10,590 nucleotides of DNA from Baffinella frigidus (GCA_026770585.1 MU646462.1:598025-608614); one strand, 5' to 3'; counted from the stretch's first letter, positions 5,105 through 10,590 are shown. Translations and numbers: made by a program. Notes: generated by a model from the sequence alone, not told the origin.

Positions 5105-5257
5105 GTGCTTCTCCCCCCTGACTGGGTCCGGAAACGGCTGCGATGCTGCTCTCCGTTGCCGCGGAAGTCCGGTCACGTGACCTGGACTTGGAGCCATTTG
5201 GTCAAGTTGGCGTGTTGGCGCCGTGAGACCGGGGAATCGACCTTGCTGTTGACTCAG

Positions 5258-5352
5258 TTACAATCGAGGCTGAAAGAGGGGGTATTTTAAATGTGGTGTT
5301 GTTAAATTTAGTACCAGTCACGGGCAGGGAATCCGCTTCGGAGTCGACTCAG
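5258..5352. mobile_element. 95-bp insertion flanked by GACTCAG
   Basis: GACTCAG is present at 5251-5257 and 5346-5352, with only one copy at the matching place in the reference intron (10035-10041). The inserted DNA contains GAGGGGGTATTTTAAATG and TTTAGTACCAGTCACGGGCA, shared with the 2229-2361 insertion. The same sequence thus sits at two different points of paralogous introns. Confidence 0.55.
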
Positions 5353-5449
5353 AAGCAACACTAGCCCTGATTCTGGTTGGCGGATTCCCCTGTTGATAGT
5401 CCTGCCCGTGTCCTGCCCGTTGCAGGTTGTCTGCAGATCTAATCCCGTG

Positions 5450-5589
5450 GAGTATTCATAATGAATACGATTTTGGTATATCTTAAGGGGTATAAATAAG
5501 ACAGTCGTCTATCTAGACTTCATTTAGAGCCTTAAGATGCACGAGAATCGGATCGGAGATCCCCGAAATCGTATTCATTATGAATACTC
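5450..5589. mobile_element. 140-bp foldback element with perfect 24-bp arms
   Basis: Arms at 5450-5473 and 5566-5589 are exact inverted repeats, each with an internal GTATTCAT-a-ATGAATAC dyad. A second inner pair, ATCTTAAGG/CCTTAAGAT, lies at 5480-5488 and 5530-5538. The loop holds GGTATAAATAAG (about 5489-5500), a TATA-box-like sequence; with no following gene I do not call a promoter. Confidence 0.75.
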
Positions 5590-5603
5590 ATCCGGATGAG
5601 ATC

Positions 5604-5655
5604 AGTTCCAGTGCCCGCCTATGTCGGGAGCTCGAAGAACGTACAGGAGCTGAAG
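5604..5655 (+). repeat. Solo copy of the GGGAGCTCGAAGAAC repeat end
   Basis: GTTCCAGTGCCCGCCTATGT followed by CGGGAGCTCGAAGAACG is a diverged version of the 49-bp terminal repeat of the element at 7546-8046. It lies directly after the foldback at 5450-5589. No partner arm is seen. Confidence 0.65.
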
Positions 5656-5733
5656 GACGATGGGATACCATATGGGCCTTCAGCCGACTTGCTTTATCCT
5701 TGTTGTGTATCCTTGTTTTCTGATGGTACAAAA

Positions 5734-5771
5734 CCTGTCCGGTTCAGTCAACTGATTTGCGCGGACCCGCC
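5734..5771 (+). repeat. Pre-core motif before core 2
   Basis: CCTGTCCGGTTCAGTCAACT then GATTTGCGCGGACCCGCCTC precedes the CT tract, as before core 4. Confidence 0.8.
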
Positions 5772-6038
5772 TCACTCTCTCTCTCTCTCTCACACACACT
5801 CACTCACTCTCACTCACTCTCTCTCACTCACTCACTCTCAATCACTCTCTCTCACTCACTCACGCACACACACTCTCTCTCACACACTCTCTCTCTCTCA
5901 CACACACACACTCACTCACACACACACACAAACTCAAACACACACTCTCTCTCACACACACACTAACTCACTCTCACTCACTCTCTCACTCTGTCACTCA
6001 CTCACGCACACACACACACTCTCTCTCACACACACACA

Positions 6039-6077
<39 letters not shown>

Positions 6078-6115
6078 TCTCTCTCTCTCTCTCTCACTCA
6101 CTCTCTCTCTCTCCT
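5772..6115 (+). repeat. CT/CA microsatellite before core 2
   Basis: About 345 bp of mixed CT, CTCA and CA repeats, including an uninterrupted CA run near 6048-6072, end in CTCCTCAG, the acceptor of core 2. The open frames over it encode only low-complexity Ser/His/Thr/Leu. Confidence 0.9.
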
Positions 6116-6118
6116 CAG

Positions 6119-6160
6119 ATCGGGTTCCAATTCGTCCTCAAAAATCCGTTGGAGAAGCTC
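6119..6160 (+). pseudogene. Decayed HA core exon 2
   Basis: Directly after the acceptor the sequence reads IGFQFVLKNPLEKLPDN. Against core 4 (IGFPF...SLEELRV) the start and the CGTTGGAG(A/G)AGCTCC segment align, with 15 bp (5 codons) deleted between them. After about 6160 the similarity ends. The NGG and LGxWCNxQ parts are missing; the region runs into CCTAGGACC-rich repeat DNA and then the palindromic element at 6203. Probably a dead exon. Confidence 0.6.
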
Positions 6161-6202
6161 CCGGACAACGTCTCAGACCCCTCCCTAGGACCATCATAGG
6201 GC

Positions 6203-6311
6203 CCTATCCCTTAAGTGGCGAGGCCGTCAAATGTAACGGCCAAGAGGTCCTAGGCAGGTCCTAGGGCCCTACGGTAGGGCGTATGAGCCTACTGGCCACT
6301 TAAGGGATAGG
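6203..6311 (+). mobile_element. ATCCCTTAAG-ended element, copy 1
   Basis: The 17-bp inverted ends CCTATCCCTTAAGTGGC/GCCACTTAAGGGATAGG enclose about 75 bp containing ACGGCCAAGAGGTCCTAGGC and CCCTACGGTAGGGC. TA occurs at both outer edges if the ends start at TCCC. The element lies in what would be the rest of core exon 2. Confidence 0.8.
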
Positions 6312-6312
6312 A

Positions 6313-6419
6313 GTACTTCGCTCATAAGAAACAGCCCCCCCCCTAGGACCACCGTAGGGCCCTAGGCATAGTCCTACTGTACAGTCCTAGTGGGGGGTGG
6401 TTTCTTATGAGCGAGGTAT
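6313..6419. mobile_element. GCTCATAAGAAAC palindromic element, copy 1
   Basis: Inverted ends GTAC(T/C)TCGCTCATAAGAAAC and GTTTCTTATGAGCGAGGTA surround C-rich and G-rich stretches with CCTAGGACC words that also pair. It lies two bases after the previous element. Confidence 0.75.
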
Positions 6420-6460
6420 CCCTGTAGGCATGTACTGTAGGGTTCTAGGGGAGGGTGTGC

Positions 6461-6600
6461 TTTCTTATGAGCGAGGTGCCCATGTACAGGGGTACCTCGC
6501 TCATAAGAAACCGCGCCCCCTTAGGACCCTGCAGTAGGCCTACGCCTAGGGCCCTACGGTGGTCCTACATGGGGGGGGCTATTTCTTGTGAGCGAGGTGC
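6461..6600. mobile_element. GCTCATAAGAAAC palindromic elements, solo arm plus copy 2
   Basis: A single right arm (6461-6480, TTTCTTATGAGCGAGGTGCC) is followed by a full palindrome at 6491-6600. The frame across the junction gives MSEVPMYRGTSLIRNRAPLG, a repeat-derived peptide with no sign of being a protein. Confidence 0.75.
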
Positions 6601-6885
6601 CCATGTACGGACCTTGAAAAAAAAGTCAACTTGCCCAGAGATAATTAACTTGATGATTTTTGGTGTAAATTTGGAGGACCCGGAGCGTCTCCTTCGAACC
6701 TGCAGATGTGGGTATCTAGGCTCTAAGGGCATCTAAGGACGCAAGGTTATGATGATGTCTGTGTGGATTCACTTAGGCCTCCGAAGTACATTCACTTGGG
6801 CCTTCTAAGTAGAGAGAGAGGTGTGGAGGGTCAGTAAAATGCGTTGAATCGGATCGCAACCAACGTGGCCACCACATCCCTTAAG
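6601..6885. other. Unique spacer with a short tandem duplication
   Basis: No gene recognised. At about 6765-6811 a 24-bp unit is repeated in tandem with a few changes (GATTCACTTAGGCCTCCGAA and CATTCACTTGGGCCTTCTAA). AGTCAAC occurs at 6624. Confidence 0.45.
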
Positions 6886-6978
6886 TGGCCAGTAGGCTCA
6901 TACGCCCTACCGTAGGGCCCTAGGACCTGCCTAGGACCTCTTGGCGGTCATTTTTGACCGTCTGGCCACTTGAGGGAT
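6886..6978 (-). mobile_element. ATCCCTTAAG-ended element, copy 2 (inverted)
   Basis: This is the reverse complement of copy 1 over its full length, including CTCATACGCCCTACCGTAGG and CCTAGGACCTGCCTAGGACC. The right end has a G substitution (CACTTGAGGGAT). The flanking dinucleotides are CA and TA, so a TA duplication is only half visible. Confidence 0.8.
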
Positions 6979-7000
6979 ATTCCCTCTAGAGGAGGCGTTG

Positions 7001-7103
7001 TATCCCTTAAGTGGCGAGGGGGTCATATTCGACCCCCAGCAGGTCGCAGGCCCCTAGGTAGGCCTAGGCAGGAGCGTATACGGCTACTCGCCACTTAAGG
7101 GAT
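7001..7103 (+). mobile_element. ATCCCTTAAG-ended element, copy 3
   Basis: The ends ATCCCTTAAGTGGCGAG/CTCGCCACTTAAGGGAT are perfect over 17 bp. The interior differs (GGGGGTCATATTCGACCCCC mini-hairpin) yet keeps CCTAGG words. It starts about 22 bp after copy 2, so three members of the family lie within 900 bp. Confidence 0.8.
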
Positions 7104-7545
7104 CGCAACATGTAGGGCATGAACGCCAAAAAAAATCAGCCCACGCTCTCGAGTCACATCAAGTCTCACAGACTGCGGCAGCCACTTACATGCGATGTGG
7201 AAGCCACCGGTGCCTTTCTCGCCCAGATTTCCGGGCGAGATTTTCTGGCTTTTGGCATGTTTCCCGGGTGACAATCAACTCTGGACAAATTCTCGAAGTC
7301 CCTGGCATCTGCTAAGTGGCGTTTTTCTTTTCTTTTCGGGAAGTCGAAATTCCAGATAATTCCGAACCCCTGACAATTTCGGGAATTGATCTCTGTTAGG
7401 AATGGGCCCACAATTAATGCATGTAAAGAGAGAAAAAGCCGCTTGGTTGCATCGAGGATGAAAACACGACAGCTGCGCGCTTGCCAGAGAGCACGAGCGG
7501 TGCATGGGCTGTGTGAGGAAGCATGGCCTTTCTGCAGGATAAGTT
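7104..7545. other. Stretch without a recognised gene
   Basis: The only structure I can support is a small hairpin at 7217-7240 (TCTCGCCC-agatttcc-GGGCGAGA). The open frames on both strands are short and show no family resemblance. Confidence 0.45.
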
Positions 7546-8046
7546 CCGGTGTCCGCCTATGTTGGGAGCTCGAAGAACCTAAAGGACCTAAAGGGGCACT
7601 GCAGGGGGACGGGAAAGGCCAGTTTTATTAGGGTGATAAACCTGTTAAAACCGACGGCGCACGCTAGGGGGAGAGATGATCGAGACGCAGGGAACTCGCT
7701 CACAAGACAGCGCCCCCCCCCCCTGGGACCACCACAGGGCCCTACGCATAGCCCTGCTGTAGAGTGCTAGGAGGAGGCGGTTTCTTGTGAGAGGTGGAGG
7801 TTGGGATTCTCCTGAGGTCCTTCAGGTTTTAATTTCTCTCGACAGGGGGGAAAACAAGGTTTACTAAATTGTTAAACACGACCGCTGTACGCCAGGTGGA
7901 CAGGTGGGACGAGACGTGAGGGCTCCAGCAGCCCAGAACCACCCAGAGGGTGGGTGGAGAAAGAACATCTCGTAGCGTGCCAACGACACGCTTAGGTCCT
8001 TTAGGTCCTTTAGGTTCTTCGAGCTCCCAACATAGGCGGACACCGG
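7546..8046. mobile_element. 501-bp element with perfect 49-bp inverted ends
   Basis: The ends 7546-7594 and 7998-8046 are identical in inverse orientation over 49 bp, starting CCGGTGTCCGCCTATGTTGG and ending in two CCTAAAGG/CCTTTAGG words. The interior holds a degenerate GCTCATAAGAAAC-type palindrome (7691-7797) and no transposase. No target duplication is obvious. A diverged solo end is at 5604-5655 and a partial one at 8060-8090. TGCCAACGACACGC occurs at 7978 and again at 8091, pointing to a local 113-bp duplication at the right edge. Confidence 0.8.
7691..7797. mobile_element. GCTCATAAGAAAC palindromic element, copy 3 (degenerate)
   Basis: Ends ACTCGCTCACAAGACAGCGC and GCGGTTTCTTGTGAGAGGTG are imperfect inverted repeats of the same family as 6313 and 6491. 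It is nested within the 501-bp element. Confidence 0.65.
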
Positions 8047-8104
8047 ACCTGCCCTTTAAGGTCCTTTAGGTTTTAAATGCTCCCAACATATGCCAACGAC
8101 ACGC

Positions 8105-8811
8105 CGTTCCGTAGAAGGGACTCAGAGAAAGAGGAAACAGATTTTGCCAGTCCGACCCAGGTTTTTTAGACGGAGGCACGTTCGGACATCGCTCTAGCTG
8201 GCCAGGTACCAGCGGGTGTACGCCAGGACACTTCCTGCTGCGGGCAAGGATTCCTGGGAAGTGAGCTGCAGATCATCCTCTGCGGGACGCCGCTCGGGAA
8301 GGACAGGGGTCCCGTGGTCACATGCTCTCTTTCCCGAAAGCATCGGGATCGGTGAGGTTGACCCTGGAGGATGCAACAGACGGTGGCACCCTCCGGGCGG
8401 GACGATCGCAAGCGCGACGAGTCCTCTTTTTTGTCGTCCTCCTCGGGTCACTCGTGTTGGAAGCTGGCTCTTTCTCCTTCGGGCAGCCGAATCTTCCACG
8501 CGGCGGCTGGCCGGCATTCCTCACGGCGCCGCGCCTGCCCCAGTCCCCCTGGGCGGCCGGGGCTCCGCTTTCGTGGTGCAGGCGCAGCCCGCTGGCTGCT
8601 CCCCCGCGAGTGCTGCCCGTGGTCTTGTTCTCGCGTGGCGTCACCTTCGATCCCCGCAACGTGCCATGGGCTCTGCACGCCACCGCAGGTCCAGTCTTGC
8701 AGTCCCCACGCCTCTCCCCGTTCTCGCTACAGTGAACTCGCGCTCTCCGCTGTCGTGCTCTGCGCGCAAGAAATATTGTTTCACCCTGCGTCAGTGTTTC
8801 CCCCCATCCAG
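8105..8811. other. GC-rich region upstream of core 3, no recognised gene
   Basis: Several overlapping open frames exist on both strands, as expected in GC-rich DNA. One on + begins with ATG at 8322 and stops at 8735, with a hydrophobic stretch LFFVVLLGSLVL; it is in the same frame as the core 3 exon, but TGA at 8733 separates them. I see no known domain. An upstream exon or promoter of the core 3 gene could lie here, but the sequence gives no decisive sign. The 3' end (CAGTGTTTCCCCCCATCCAG) could be a splice acceptor. Confidence 0.35.
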
Positions 8812-9026
8812 GTGGGGGCAAGTCCGCTTCGGCCAAGTCCGAGAAGCAGAAGAAAAAGTTGAAGGACAAGGAGGAGGCGGAGAAGGAGGGCGCTTCGAAG
8901 CACGATGTCAAGTGGGACAAAGCCTTCGACGAGCTGCGCGTGATCGCAGCGGCCAACGGGGGCAAGGCCCACGTGACGCAGAGAGACCCGGAGCGGCCGG
9001 GGCTCGGGACGTGGTGCGTCCATCAG
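8812..9026 (+). CDS. HA-repeat core exon 3 with Lys-rich lead
   Basis: Taken from the acceptor CCATCCAG, the frame (first full codon at 8814) gives a basic, charged lead (KSEKQKKKLKDKEEAEKEG) then KWDKAFDELRVIAAANGG and PERPGLGTWCVHQ. The second half is a good HA core: W...F.EL, NGG, LGxWCxxQ. Unlike the other cores it lacks IGF and the CT tract in front, and enters with two spare bases instead of phase 0, so it is likely the first repeat of an array after a charged N-terminal region. At the end CAG/GTGCGA can serve as a donor; read through, it gives QVRRYAYVA and stops at TAA 9051-9053. Linker E follows at 9623. The antisense frame over this exon is a shadow. Confidence 0.65.
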
Positions 9027-9382
9027 GTGCGACGTTACGCCTACGTTGCCTAAGGTAGGTCGTAGGGGCCGAGGAGGGGTCCTATGAAACATTAGGTCCT
9101 CGTTCCGATCCTCCCGCCAACCCGCCCACGCCAGGCTGCTCGGAACATCCACTTTGGACATCTTTCGAGGGAACCCCCTTGCATTCTTAAGTCAACCACA
9201 ACAGATCTGTCGTGGATAAGGCGTCGGTTTTCCTCGATCAGTCTAGTCTGGATTGGTCACAGCCCGCTCGAATCCTAAATTGGTTTACGACAAATAAGAT
9301 GGATTCCGTCATGTTTGAACCAGAAAATAGAAGGGCGCATAGTGATGTGTGAAAGCCGTGAGAGTTGGTGCTCCCCTGACGA
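9027..9382. other. Intron (or 3' flank) after core 3
   Basis: No further coding piece is seen. It contains TAAGGTAGGTCGTAGGGGCC, an AGTCAAC at 9190, and AAGCCGTGAGAGTTGGTG (9353-9371), related to the foldback arm at 4264/4411. If the TAA at 9051 is used, this is a 3' flank; I see no clear polyadenylation signal. Confidence 0.4.
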
Positions 9383-9403
9383 TAGTTGACTGAACCGGGA
9401 AGG
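9383..9403 (+). repeat. Post-core motif after core 3
   Basis: TAGTTGACTGAACCGGGAAG plus G matches 4062-4082 with two changes, again on the downstream side of a core exon. Confidence 0.7.
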
Positions 9404-9440
9404 TAGTGCACGTGGACTGAACCGAAAGGGACTAGTTCCG

Positions 9441-9480
9441 GCACAGACTGGGAATTGCCAACAGCCATGGGCGACGCTGG
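9441..9480 (+). repeat. Copy of the 110-150 repeat
   Basis: GCACAGACTGGGAATTGCCA then ACAGCCATGGGCGACGCTGG. It lies upstream of linker E, whereas the first copy lies downstream of the broken linker A, so the first copy seems rearranged. Confidence 0.7.
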
Positions 9481-9622
9481 CACGCCCGCCCGCTTCTGTA
9501 GCAGCTTGGTGTGTCAGAGTACGCGTTCGCTGGTGTTGTGGTATGGTTTGGAACGGTGTGTGAGTCAGTTTGTTCTCGCCACCCCCACAGCACACACAGC
9601 TGAGTCGCGTGCGTGAAAGCAG

Positions 9623-9679
9623 AGGAATATGGAGCGGCGCGGAGACCTCCGCCCGGACCGGAAGGCGCGTCTCGTCGAG
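9623..9679 (+). CDS. HA-repeat linker exon E (57 bp)
   Basis: The exon is preceded by GAAAGCAG and followed by GTGCTT. It has 19 codons in phase 0, reading RNMERRGDLRPDRKARLVE. Spliced to core 4, 576 bp downstream, it gives LVE/IGF, the most compact and best preserved linker-core pair in the window. Compared with linkers B and D, the ends are fixed while the middle varies, as expected for coding sequence under some constraint. Upstream it would follow core 3 (WCVHQ/RNM). Confidence 0.68.
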
Positions 9680-9788
9680 GTGCTTTCTCTCCCACACAGC
9701 GGGGGTAAGTGGGAACCGTGGGAACCGTAACCGGGGCTAAGTGGGAACCGTAGCCTCCTGAGTGGTTCTCTCTCTGGCTCGGTCCGCG

Positions 9789-9812
9789 GACCAGAAGGCT
9801 CGTCTCGTCGAG
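9789..9812 (+). pseudogene. Partial linker-exon copy with donor (DQKARLVE/GTGC)
   Basis: The last 8 linker codons followed by GTGCTC lie 133 bp after the true exon end at 9679. It carries the same L-to-V change as linker E, so it arose from this exon or has been homogenised with it. Confidence 0.6.
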
Positions 9813-10121
9813 GTGCTCTCTCTCTCCCACACCGCGGAATACATCGGGATTCTTGAATAACCCGGAATTGGATAATCCATGGACCCTACGGTAGGCAATA
9901 CCGTGGGGACATGGGGGTTTGCTCGAGGTGCGTTCTCTCCCTGGCTTGATCCGAAAACGGCTGCGGTTCTGCTCCCCGTCGCCCCGCAAGTTGGCGTGTT
10001 GGCGCCGCAAGACCGGGAAATCCACTTCGCAGTCGACTCAGTGACACTAGCCCTGACTCTGGCGGGCAGCGGTCAAACACCAGCGGTCAAGCACCAACAT
10101 AATTTACCTCCCGGAACGAAA

Positions 10122-10162
10122 CCTGCCCGGTTCAGTAAACTGAGTTGCGCGGGCCCGCCTCA
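10122..10162 (+). repeat. Pre-core motif before core 4
   Basis: CCTGCCCGGTTCAGTAAACT then GAGTTGCGCGGGCCCGCCTC. This is the cleanest copy of the motif next to a CT tract and an intact core. Confidence 0.8.
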
Positions 10163-10253
10163 CCCTCTCTCTCTCACACAGACACTCACCCTCTCTCTCC
10201 CTCCCTCCCTCCCTCCCTTCTCTCTCCCTCTCTCTCTCTCTCTCTCTCGCCTC
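10163..10253 (+). repeat. CT-rich tract ending in the core 4 acceptor
   Basis: About 90 bp of CT, CCCT and a little CA end in CGCCTCAG. It is much shorter than the tracts before cores 1 and 2. Confidence 0.88.
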
Positions 10254-10255
10254 AG

Positions 10256-10402
10256 ATCGGCTTCCCCTTCGACCCCTTGGAGGACTCGTGGGACGAATCG
10301 TTGGAGGAGCTCCGCGTGGTCGCCGCGGGCAACGGCGGCGTAGCCCACATCACGCGGAGCGATCTCGAGCGGCCGGAGCTCGGGCGCTGGTGCAACGAGC
10401 AG
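10256..10402 (+). CDS. HA-repeat core exon 4 (147 bp)
   Basis: The 49 codons in phase 0 start IGFPFDPLEDSWDESLEELR and end LERPELGRWCNEQ, with NGGVAHIT in the middle. It aligns without gaps to core 1 and has every HA landmark (W, L.EL, NGG, LGxWCxxQ). The downstream boundary differs: CAG is followed by GCGCGTGCC. Splicing could use a GC donor directly after CAG, or a GT at 10407-10408, or the coding frame could continue as QARADP. A CT/CA tract begins 17 bases later. Best-preserved core of the window; the acceptor side is unambiguous, the donor side is not. Confidence 0.72.
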
Positions 10403-10418
10403 GCGCGTGCCGATCCTG

Positions 10419-10555
10419 TCTCTCTCTCACACACGCACACACTCTCTCTCTCTCTCTCTCTCGCGCGCGCTCTCTCTCTCTCTCTCACGCACACACACAC
10501 TCTCTCTCTCTCTCGCGCGCGCTCTCTCTCTCTCACACGCACACACGCACACACG

Positions 10556-10590
<35 letters not shown>
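10419..10590 (+). repeat. CT/CA/CG microsatellite to the window end
   Basis: Blocks of (CT)n, CACACA and CGCGCGC alternate, with a near-identical unit repeated around 10440-10525. It begins shortly after core 4, just as a CT tract follows core 1. The window ends within it. Confidence 0.9.

Larger units (their letters stand above)
9680..10255 (+). other. Shortest linker-to-core intron (near-empty reference)
   Basis: Its 576 bp hold, in order: a truncated post-linker block (9700-9780), a partial linker copy (9789-9812), the CCCTACGGTAGGCAA block (9825-9920), CTCGAG/GTGC at 9927, CGCAAG (9985), GACTCAG (10035), CACTA (10045), the pre-core motif and a CT tract. Each of those short words is the site where a longer paralogous intron carries an insertion, which makes this copy useful as a baseline. 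Confidence 0.65.

Noticed and set aside
3432-6115. CRISPR-like array
   Set aside because: The regular short repeats are simple CT/CA microsatellites, with no constant repeat and unique spacers.
5596-6264. 222-codon frame with Ser/His/Thr repeats
   Set aside because: It runs over a repeat end, the pre-core motif and a CT/CA tract before reaching the decayed core; no single protein logic.
6455-6736. 93-codon frame starting MCFLMSEVPMYRG
   Set aside because: It is encoded by the palindromic repeat family and continues into unrelated spacer; treated as repeat-derived.
8216-9058. 280-codon + frame, and the 215-codon minus frame 8318-8965
   Set aside because: Both overlap core 3 in a different frame or strand; GC-rich DNA keeps alternative frames open. 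No family features seen.
9432-10025. 197-codon minus-strand frame
   Set aside because: It covers linker E and the repeated intron in antisense, and similar fragments appear at each copy of the same repeat.

Overview
The window looks like intron-rich nuclear DNA from a eukaryote, most plausibly a unicellular alga. All recognisable coding pieces are short exons on the + strand, bounded by GT-AG type sites, inside long introns packed with inverted-repeat elements and CT/CA microsatellites. There are no bacterial-style operons, rRNA or tRNA genes. I cannot name the species. The peptide MSEVPMYRGTSLIRNRAPLG, encoded by one of the palindromic repeats, reminds me of junk peptides in algal (perhaps cryptophyte) protein sets; that is memory, not a search.

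The coding content is a fragmented array of Helicase-Associated (HA, PF03457-like) repeats. Each repeat is split over two phase-0 exons: a 57-bp linker exon (19 codons, ending DRKARL(L/V)E) and a 147-bp core exon (49 codons, IGFxF...W...L.EL...NGG...LGxWCNxQ). Joined, they give 68 codons, about the length of one HA repeat. Order along the window: linker remnant (72-101), basic coiled-coil piece (466-594), linker B (633-689), core 1 (3575-3721), linker D (4799-4855), decayed core 2 (6119-6160), core 3 with a Lys-rich lead (8812-9026), linker E (9623-9679) and core 4 (10256-10402). No complete gene, start codon or polyadenylation signal can be assigned; this could be one giant-intron gene, several decaying paralogues, or both.

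The introns between linker and core (690-3574, 4856-6118, 9680-10255) are homologous to each other. The shortest, 9680-10255, serves as a near-empty reference. Compared with it, the longer introns show discrete insertions with short direct repeats at their edges: a 159-bp element with about 34-bp terminal inverted repeats flanked by CACTA (2421-2579), and 95-133-bp inserts flanked by GACTCAG or CGCAAG. A second comparison, between two copies of a hairpin repeat, shows a TA-flanked foldback element (3138-3321) beside its empty TA site (1994-1995).

Other element families are a TA-flanked foldback pair (1161-1363 and 3138-3321), three ATCCCTTAAG-ended elements (6203-7103), several GCTCATAAGAAAC palindromes (1009-7797), a 501-bp element with perfect 49-bp inverted ends (7546-8046), and foldbacks at 2047-2204, 2623-2794, 4264-4411 and 5450-5589. 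Core exons sit inside CT/CA tracts, and the tract-plus-core cassettes are bounded by an inverted 20-21-bp motif (CCTGCCCGGTTCAGTCAACT before, its reverse complement after).

The region 6200-8800 is mostly mobile-element debris and GC-rich sequence without a recognisable gene. The window ends within a CT/CA tract.
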